Source: Nemertoderma westbladi (lineage: Eukaryota > Xenacoelomorpha > Nemertodermatida > Nemertodermatidae). Taken from it: a stretch of DNA of 21,060 nt. A program made the position numbers and the translations under genes. Under the pieces are notes generated by a model that worked only from the letters and a program-made list of their open reading frames with translations, was not told where the DNA came from and did no database searches. The DNA lies in contig JAUCBJ010005813.1 of assembly GCA_032718475.1 (NCBI GenBank), forward strand, positions 1-21,060, given 5' to 3'. Below are positions 8,967 to 15,823 of this stretch, in pieces; the stretch's first letter is position 1; each line of letters starts with the position of its first letter.

Positions 8967-8999
8967 AGCAGCCCTCTCACACTTTATTTAGTAGAAGCT
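8284..8999 (-). mobile_element. 5'-truncated non-LTR retrotransposon with 12-bp TSD
   Basis: An insertion of 716 bp is bounded by the perfect direct repeat gttaggggtata at 8272-8283 and 9000-9011; matching stops exactly at both insert edges. In minus orientation the insert encodes the C-terminal part of a reverse transcriptase and ends in a short tagtagtagtag tail next to the left duplication. That is the layout expected of target-primed reverse transcription with 5' truncation. The clade is not certain: the protein blocks and tandem-repeat tail suggest an RTE-like element. It ends about 260 bp upstream of the casein kinase 2 alpha start codon and so may lie in the promoter or a 5' untranslated intron. 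Confidence 0.88.
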
Positions 9000-9011
9000 G
9001 TTAGGGGTATA

Positions 9012-9274
9012 TGACGGATTTAATTGAGGCCACCACAGCCACTACTGTAACCAGCGAGTTTTATACAGTATAAATTAAATTATGAAAAAATTTGAAATTG
9101 GCGTCAAAGTTACTATTCCATATATCTGTATATTTCTTTAATTAATTATATTCTTCACGCGGCTTATCAAACGGAATTGTCTATATGCCTACCGGTACCT
9201 GCTGACCAGCACTAGTCGAGGCCTATGCTTGTAAAGTAAATTGTACCCGAACTGCATAAACTAAGTACAGGAAC
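9012..9274 (+). promoter_or_regulatory. Upstream region of casein kinase 2 alpha
   Basis: This 263-bp interval separates the non-LTR insertion from the start codon. It is AT-rich, becoming richer in CCGGTA/GCC words near 9185-9230. No convincing TATA box was identified. The sequence ctaagtacag directly before gaacATG could be a 3' splice site, with the ATG in the second exon as in vertebrate CSNK2A1, but the pyrimidine tract is weak. The transcription start cannot be placed from sequence. Confidence 0.3.
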
Positions 9275-9396
9275 ATGGAAGGGCCGACTAGTAAACTTAA
9301 GAAGATGGCTTGTAGTCGGGCACGTGTGTATGCAGACGTTAACAGCCATCGATCTCGAGATTATTGGGATTACGAAACTCATGTAGTTGAATGGGG
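9275..9396 (+). CDS. CSNK2A1: Casein kinase 2 catalytic subunit alpha, coding exon 1
   Basis: CK2 alpha is the catalytic subunit of a constitutively active nuclear and cytoplasmic Ser/Thr kinase that pairs with CK2 beta. This exon encodes the N-terminal segment, including [13 protein letters not shown] and [14 protein letters not shown], close to the near-invariant CK2 alpha N-terminus, which contacts the activation segment and keeps the kinase on. It ends in phase 2 (TGG GG) at a strong GTAAGTG donor. The first ATG (context aacATGG) gives ten residues more than a start at the second in-frame ATG (9305-9307, aagATGG), which would better match the usual length before ARVY. The frame is open and spliced, so this is not a retrocopy. 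Some positions differ from the common sequence (Ala for Thr before DVN; RSRD for the usual RPRE). Confidence 0.93.
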
Positions 9397-10678
9397 GTAA
9401 GTGTATAAAAGTTATATTTGGTTCTCTACGTTGACTAGATTATTATATATACCTATTGTATCTGTATATCATAGGACCACAAGCAGGACAATTGGGTTCC
9501 GACCATTTGGTACGGACAATTGAGTGTCAGTCTCATTTATATTTTTATCATTTCCAAAATAATCAGAAATAAATAAGAATTCAGTACCGGTGTGATATCT
9601 TATCGAAGTAGGAATTTTTTATTTTGGGACTTAATTGTTGTCCTAGTCAGTATCGTGACAACTCAGTTTAGGACAGCACAGTTGAAGCAGCAAGTCGCAA
9701 TTTTGCTTTGCATTGGCTATTTGGTACTTTTATTGGTCTGTTAACTATTTTATTATGTTATCGTTATTGTTCATATTTTAATTGCGTAATTTGATCTGAT
9801 TTGACGTCTAATAAAAAATTACAATTCCATTCCTACCTGATCGACTACGCCGTGATTGATTTAGTGGTTGTAGACAGAGATATCTCCAAACGTAAAAGTA
9901 TTACTTATCGATATATTTCACAAACGATGTAGATTGTATACCGTGCAGGGCAGGTGCCCCTAAAGTCAGACAGCCATTTCAATGACGTTACCGATTCAAG
10001 AATAAGCTGATTTGAATGGCAATGTTTGGTTAGTGGGTGGGGTGTAGTGTAGACAGAGACATATACCAACAGCATGAAGAAATGCCAATAAGGTACCGGT
10101 ATCCCATTGAAAGGTTTCTGTGTGTCAATGGAAAGGTTACCGAAGAGGTAGAAATACCCCGTGGAGCCAATTCTGGCACTTTGGCGGATCATAGAAGAAT
10201 TGTCTGCGAGAAAAGACAGGTATTTAGCATATCATCTTTATTGACTTGTTCGAGGGTTTCGACTCCCGACCACGTATGTTTCGACTCTGTATCTTTAATA
10301 TCCTTACGGGTTCCCCGATGAGATAATTGCTGCAATAAATTTACGTTTAAAGTTTCCCTACAAGGAGACACTCTGGCATCTTTCCTCTGTATTATTGTGG
10401 TGGACTATGAATTACGAATGTCTTTTGACCAACATAATATAATTGGGTTGACATTGACAATACAACCAGCCTTCCATCGGGTAGAAGAAGTAGACGAAAA
10501 CTACCGATACTTCTAATCTACTTCACATTGCGATGCCTGGGTATCTTTAGACTCGACGGTTGTGGTGTTAATCAACCTGATCAATTAATTGTTATCTTAT
10601 ATTTCTTATAATTCTTTATTATATATAATGTAATCAAGTTTCTTTAATCTTTAAATTTTGTATTTTCACTGAATGTCT
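9397..10678 (+). other. CK2 alpha intron 1, first part
   Basis: The intron starts with GTAAGTG at 9397 and ends with the ATTACAG acceptor at 11514-11520. This part is AT-rich. Repeated ggacaattg words occur at about 9488-9530. Positions 10037-10321 hold an open frame ending beside a possible donor (gacag|gtattt near 10219), whose product I do not recognise. With no conserved motif it is treated as intronic. Confidence 0.7.
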
Positions 10679-11332
10679 TGTTGCAACGGGATCGGGATTC
10701 GGGATCAGGATAACAACTGTTGGGTTCCCGATTTTCGGGATCGGGATTGTACATTTTACTGGGCCTGACTCATACAAAACCTAAATGTATCTGCCCTGCC
10801 CAGAATAAGAGTAAAAGAAACTTTCCGGAAATCTGAAAAAATGCCTTGATATGTAAAAATGACCACTGACTTTTTTCAAATGGTTCACAGACGTAGTTCA
10901 TTTCCCACGAACGTATTTCATTTCACTTACGTTTTTAATCTATTTTCTGATACATTTTTAATATTTCTATACTGAAGTCGGACTGAATCGCTGCCATCAC
11001 ATAAAAATGTTTATCATATTCAATAAAAAACAAGTGTTTATATTATTTATAATATAGACATTCATATATTTTAATACATTTAATGAATGAAATTCAGATT
11101 CAGAAATCAGTTATAAATCAAGAAAATTGTAAAAGGAAAACCGTTACTTATTCTTTTACTTTATTATTCATTATTTTTGTTTTTGACATAAATTTTTGCT
11201 ATTGGCAAAAATTGTACATTTTTATACAATTTTACAAATTTTAGCTGTAGGGCATACTATATATTCAGACATAGCAAATCCCGAAAAATCCCGATATTTT
11301 TCCATCGGGATCGGGATCCCGTTGCCACACTA
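10679..11332. mobile_element. Non-autonomous DNA element with GGGATC-rich termini (hAT-like)
   Basis: The left end reads tgttgcaacgggatcggga; the right end, reversed, reads tagtgtggcaacgggatccc. They share a gcaacgggatc core and then several inverted gggatcggga/tcccgatccc words (10688-10752 and 11280-11320). Flanking sequences gaatgtct (10671-10678) and gaatgttt (11333-11340) match at 7 of 8 bases, the duplication size of hAT elements. The interior is AT-rich without a transposase frame. The exact ends and the superfamily are tentative. It lies within CK2 alpha intron 1. Confidence 0.55.
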
Positions 11333-11520
11333 GAATGTTTCATCAGGATTCAATACTTATTTGGCGCTTGTTACCATCTAGTTTGTTTTTCAAATATACT
11401 TTCTCAGTTTCTCATAGTTTTCGCCTCTCGCGACTACCTGTCCGGTAATACGTTTCCCTTTCCCATCTTATGCATCTTTATGGATACCGAAATAATAACA
11501 ATATGTGCTTATCATTACAG

Positions 11521-11632
11521 AAATCAAGATGACTTCCAGTTAGTGAAGAAACTCGGGCGGGGTAAATATTCCGAAGTTTTTGAAGCTGTTAATGTCACAA
11601 CCAACGAAAAGACCGTTATAAAAGTATTAAAG
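11521..11632 (+). CDS. CSNK2A1: Casein kinase 2 catalytic subunit alpha, coding exon 2
   Basis: Follows ATTACAG and restores the codon split by intron 1 (GG|A, Gly). It encodes [20 protein letters not shown], then [10 protein letters not shown] and TVIKVLK: the first strands of the kinase N-lobe. The glycine-rich loop GRGKYS (residues 53-58 counting from the first ATG) and the ATP-binding lysine in VIKVLK (residue 75, equivalent to human Lys68) are visible. The exon ends in phase 0 after Lys78, as in vertebrate CSNK2A1, at a weaker GTGTGG donor. The next expected exon, starting with a Lys-rich PVKKKK segment, is not found to the right before the window ends, so intron 2 is more than 9.4 kb. 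The longer open frame across this exon includes intron sequence on both sides. Confidence 0.95.
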
Positions 11633-12014
11633 GTGTGGCGGTTGTTAATTAATAGTTTCATTTTTCTTTCATGTTTTTTTCTTTTTATCCACCACTTCTT
11701 TATTTACATTAATTTATTTATTTACATTTACTTCGGGGTATAGTAACTGGTAATAATAAATAAGTACCACAGTATAGCTCATATTGAATTTAATATAAAA
11801 ATTATATTGCTACCAGGGCGCGGTTTTTTTTTGGAAATTTGCTGTCGGCGCCATCGACCAAGTTTTCTATGGCGCCAGACGCCACAGACAATACCGCTAC
11901 CATTACTAATACTACCACCGTACTACTACTTTACCATCTACTGGTTAACCAGTAGGCTTACGGCGTAGCAAAAATAAAACAAATTATACAACTAATATTC
12001 ATATTAATTAATAT
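11633..12014 (+). other. CK2 alpha intron 2, proximal part
   Basis: No further exon recognised. Contains an 18-bp perfect palindrome ctactggttaaccagtag at 11938-11955 and T-rich low-complexity sequence after the donor. Confidence 0.65.
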
Positions 12015-12167
12015 GGGGCGTTTATAATATTATAATAACATAAATGATTTGCAATTATTCCTATTATTATGGCCCTAGTGGTCGGGTATATACTATTCCC
12101 GAGGTATAAGACTTCATAAAGTATTATAACCTTCGTTGGGCACAGCTTTTGCAACGTCGGCAATAAC

Positions 12168-12240
12168 GTCCAGGTGGGATCGAACTGGTGACCTCCGGAT
12201 TGGAAGTCTGGCGCTCAAACCATTCAGCTAGCGGCTCAGG
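12168..12240 (-). repeat. tRNA-derived SINE-like segment or tRNA pseudogene
   Basis: On the minus strand there is a box A-like TAGCTGAATGG (12220-12230), an anticodon-loop-like CTTCCAA (12200-12206, anticodon TCC, Gly-type) between arms that pair at 4 of 5 positions, and a box B-like AGTTCGATCCC (12176-12186). The T stem does not pair and the acceptor arms are weak, so a working tRNA gene is unlikely. Sequence continuing left to about 12105 may be the SINE body. Confidence 0.55.
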
Positions 12241-12380
12241 TAAAAGATAGACCTGGAAATACTATCTGATACCTTGTATGTCCGCAATTTACCTCCTCAT
12301 CGTCTCCCATCTGTCCCATCAACCCATCAACCTACAATCTATGTTCAAACCCCCTGTCACATAAATAAATTTGTAGTAGA

Positions 12381-12400
12381 CCCCCCCCCCCCCCCCCCCC
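12381..12400. repeat. Poly-C tract (C20)
   Basis: An uninterrupted run of 20 C between tagtaga and agaaaaaaa. It can form an i-motif on this strand and G-quadruplexes on the other. The length is prone to assembly error. Confidence 0.95.
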
Positions 12401-12558
12401 AGAAAAAAACTATTTTATGTTTGTTATGCCAAAATACAATATAAATTCTATCACTATATCTACCCACTCTTCTACACATATGTGAAAGTCAAAGCCAAGC
12501 TAACATTAAAGCATATAACATCGCCGTGACCGTCACAAATGTCACGCAAGCTCGACCA

Positions 12559-12579
12559 CCCCCCCCCCCCCCCCCCCCC
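12559..12579. repeat. Poly-C tract (C21)
   Basis: An uninterrupted run of 21 C immediately inside the right terminus of the 12015-12597 element (followed by ttgctttatgaacgcccc). Confidence 0.95.
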
Positions 12580-12597
12580 TTGCTTTATGAACGCCCC

Positions 12598-13288
12598 TAT
12601 AACATATAATTTAATTAATATAATGAAAATGAATGAAAAGGACTAGAATTGCTCAACATGAATGAAATGATAATAAAATTGAGTTCATCCGAGTAACGCA
12701 AATACCATTTATATAAATATTTTCCCGCAAGGAAGATTATAGTCTCAGGATTTACTGTAGGTTGCAAGGAGATAACATATTATATTAGTTGTAGTAGTAA
12801 GTCTACAACAGTCTCCACAGACAAAGACTGGGCATCTCTATGTATACATAATGTAACACGTTCGTGGTGATTCGCGCAGCACGCGAACGTGAGCAAGTTC
12901 GAAACAATTTCGATTTGATCTGGAGTCAAAAGTTCGAGAGGTATTTGCCCTTAACTTTAAAAAATATTCCATCTTTTTTTCTAGTATGCCCATACAAAAT
13001 TTGGTTGAAAATGGTTAAAATCTTCAAAAGTTATTTACGAATTAATTTTTCATTACAGACGGACGGACAGACAGTCAGACGGACGGACATGACATTTTTA
13101 CCCCATTTATATACTAATTATAATTGTGCGCTAATGCTCGCCCTGACTGCTTGGCTCGCCCCACAGGTAACAAATCAATTTAGAAGTTGTAGCTTTAAGC
13201 TCAATCAATAATCTATCCGGCAGATAAGAGATCCTATACCAAATTATCAACAACACTATTTATATTAGTCAGCATCAGCCATTATTTC
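12598..13288. other. Intron 2 sequence with GACG/GACA microsatellite-bearing repeat
   Basis: No exon recognised. A hairpin of cacgttcg with cgaacgtg lies at about 12857-12892. A 250-bp patch then ends in tandem gacggacggacagacag units (about 13058-13090). The open frame through it has no known domain and reads through the microsatellite, so it is taken as part of a dispersed repeat. Confidence 0.55.
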
Positions 13289-15515
13289 ATTGGCGTTCAC
13301 TCAACCCTGACCCTTCCTTCCCTTTACTACTATCGACCCTGACCCTTCCTTCCCTTTACTATCGACCCTTCCTTTCCTTTACTATTGGCGTTCACTCAAC
13401 CCTGACCCTTCCTTCCCTTTTCTATTGGCGTTCACTCAACCCTGACCCTTCCTTCCCTTTACTATTGGCGTTCACTCAACCCTGACCCTTCCTTCCCTTT
13501 ACTATTGGAGTTCACTCAACCCTGACCCTTCCTTCCCTTTTCTATTGGCGTTCACTCAACCCTGACCCTTCCTTCCCTTTTCTATTGGCGTTCACTCAAC
13601 CCTGACCCTTCCTTCCCTTTACTATTGGCGTTCACTCAACCCTGACCCTTCCTTCCCTTTACTACTATCGACCCTGACCCTTCCTTCCCTTTACTACTAT
13701 CGACCTTCCTTCCCTTTACTATTGGCGTTCACTCAACCCTGACCCTTCCTTCCCTTTACTATTGGCGTTCACCCAACCCTGACCCTTCCTTCCCTTTTCT
13801 ATTGGCGTTCACTCAACCCTGACCCTTCCTTCCCTTTTCTATTGGCGTTCACTCAACCCTGACCCTTCCTTCCCTTTACTACTATCGACCCTGACCCTTC
13901 CTTCCCTTTACTATTGGCGTTCACCCAACCCTGACCCTTCCTTCCCTTTTCTATTGGCGTTCACTCAACCCTGACCCTTCCTTCCCTTTACTATTGGCGT
14001 TCACTCAACCCTGACCCTTCCTTCCCTTTACTATTGGCGTTCACTCAACCCTGACCCTTCCTTCCCTTTACTATTGGCGTTTACTCAACCCTGACCCTTC
14101 CTTCCCTTTACTATTGGCGTTCACTCAACCCTGACCCTGACCCTTTCTTCCCTTTTCTATTGGCGTTCACTCAACCCTGACCCTTCCTTCCCTTTTCTAT
14201 TGGCGTTCACTCAACCCTGACCCTTCCTTCCCTTTACTATTGGCGTTCACTCAACCCTGACCCTTCCTTCCCTTTACTATTGGCGTTCACTCAACCCTGA
14301 CCCTTCCTTCCCTTTACTATTGGCGTTCACTCAACCCTGACCCTTCCTTCCCTTTACTATTGGCGTTCACTCAACCCTGACCCTTCCTTCCCTTTACTAT
14401 TGGCGTTCACTCAACCCTGACCCTTCCTTCCCTTTACTATTGGCGTTTACTCAACCCTGACCCTTCCTTCCCTTTACTATTGGCGTTCACTCAACCCTGA
14501 CCCTGACCCTTTCTTCCCTTTTCTATTGGCGTTCACTCAACCCTGACCCTTCCTTCGCTTTTCTATTGGCGTTCACTCAACCCTGACCCTTCCTTCCCTT
14601 TACTATTGGCGTTCACTCAACCCTGACCCTTCCTTCCCTTTTCTATTGGCGTTCACTCAACCCTGACCCTTCCTTCCCTTTTCTATTGGCGTTCACTCAA
14701 CCCTGACCCTGACTTCCCTTTTCTATTGGCGTTCACTCAACCCTGACCCTTCCTTCCCTTTACTACTATCGACCCTGACCCTTCCTTCCCTTTTCTATTG
14801 GCGTTCACTCAACCCTGACCCTTCCTTCCCTTTACTACTATCGACCCTGACCCTTCCTTCCCTTTACTACTATCGACCCTGACCCTTCCTTCCCTTTTCT
14901 ATTGGCGTTCACTCAACCCTGACCCTTCCTTCCCTTTTCTATTGGCGTTCACTCAACCCTGACCCTTCCTTCCCTTTACTACTATCGACCCTGACCCTTC
15001 CTTCCCTTTACTATTGGCGTTCACCCAACCCTGACCCTTCCTTCCCTTTTCTATTGGCGTTCACTCAACCCTGACCCTTCCTTCGCTTTTCTATTGGCGT
15101 TCACTCAACCCTGACCCTTCCTTCCCTTTACTATTGGCGTTCACTCAACCCTGACCCTTCCTTCCCTTTTCTATTGGCGTTCACTCAACCCTGACCCTTC
15201 CTTCCCTTTTCTATTGGCATTCACTCAACCCTGACCCTTCCTTCCCTTTACTATTGGCGTTCACTCAACCCTGACCCTTCCTTCCCTTTACTATTGGCGT
15301 TCACTCAACCCTGACCCTTCCTTCCCTTTACTATCGACCCTTCCTTCCCTTTACTATCAACCCTGACCCTTCCTTCCCTTTACTGTTGGCGTTCACTCAA
15401 CCCTGACCCTTCCTTCCCTTTACTATTGGCGTTCACTCAACCCTGACCCTTCCTTCCCTTTACTATTGGCGTTCACTCAACCCTGACCCTTCCTTCCCTT
15501 TACTATCGACCCTTC
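13289..15515 (+). repeat. 40-bp-unit minisatellite array, ~2.2 kb
   Basis: Roughly 55 units. The main 40-bp unit starts attggcgttcactcaaccct and continues gacccttccttccctttact. Shorter unit types begin actatcgaccctgaccc (32 bp) or ctatcgacccttcc (23 bp). Point variants (tcaccc, tttact, ttcgct, ggagtt) recur at fixed offsets of 366 bp and 1100 bp, showing block duplications. The plus strand, sense for CK2 alpha, is pyrimidine-rich, with a single AG dinucleotide (13509-13510). The right edge is cut by the Ty3 element at 15516, so the array probably continues beyond the window. Confidence 0.97.
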
Positions 15516-15684
15516 TGTAATGTATAGAAGGAGTGACTACTGTCCGTGCCTGTCTATTATCAATTGTCTGGCCGTTATAAGTACCGCACTGCAATACATA
15601 CTAAAACTAGTTACCGGTATCAAAACCTCCACCAGTAGGCCTATCTACCATGGCCTACTTTATACACAATATACTAATATACCA
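15516..15684 (-). repeat. 3' LTR of the Ty3 element
   Basis: 169 bp, starting TG and ending CA on either strand (plus strand tgtaatg...tatacca). It is base-for-base identical to 20892-21060. It includes a TATAAA on the minus strand (about 15659-15664) and a gtaggcc/ggcctac hairpin. No AATAAA polyadenylation signal was seen. Confidence 0.95.
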
Positions 15685-15697
15685 ACTCCTCTTTTTC
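15685..15697 (-). promoter_or_regulatory. Polypurine tract for plus-strand priming
   Basis: The minus strand reads GAAAAAGAGGAGT directly against the TGGTATA start of the 3' LTR. This is the usual place and composition of the RNase H-resistant primer that starts second-strand synthesis, and it independently fixes the LTR edge at 15684. Confidence 0.85.
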
Positions 15698-15823
15698 GAG
15701 ATCCAATATTAATAGTATAAGTAAATGGTTAAGTAATCTTCCAGTTTATATAAAATTCATTATGGATCTTCCTGAGTTAAAATCTTAGCAGTGTTAAAAT
15801 ATAATCAGAAAATTAAAACATCT
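15698..15823 (-). other. 3' untranslated stretch of the Ty3 element
   Basis: 126 bp between the TGA stop and the polypurine tract. AT-rich, with no env-like frame. Confidence 0.8.

Larger units (their letters stand above)
12015..12597. mobile_element. Candidate MITE with GGGGCGTT termini and TAT duplication
   Basis: The left end ggggcgtttataa (12015-12027) faces an inverted ttatgaacgcccc at the right end (12585-12597), 12 of 13 matches. TAT flanks both sides (12012-12014 and 12598-12600). GGG-starting termini with a 3-bp duplication are reminiscent of PIF/Harbinger-type elements, but TAT is not their classical TWA target. The interior carries a tRNA-like segment and two long poly-C runs. There is no transposase, so any mobility would depend on other elements. 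Confidence 0.45.

Noticed and set aside
10037-10321. Possible extra exon inside CK2 alpha intron 1
   Set aside because: It is open for 94 codons and has a donor-like site, but nothing like it belongs in CK2 alpha, and I recognise no motif and no clear acceptor.
12168-12240. Functional tRNA-Gly gene
   Set aside because: The T stem does not pair and the acceptor arms are weak; a SINE head or pseudogene fits better.
12864-13211. 115-codon open frame
   Set aside because: It reads through a GACG/GACA microsatellite and lacks any known domain. It looks like a dispersed repeat.
11633-13288. CK2 alpha coding exon 3
   Set aside because: I looked for the Lys-rich segment and the following conserved blocks on the plus strand and found none. 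It presumably lies beyond the window.
13289-15515. CRISPR-like repeat array
   Set aside because: The units abut with no unique spacers and vary only by point changes and unit length. The context is a eukaryotic intron, so it is a minisatellite.
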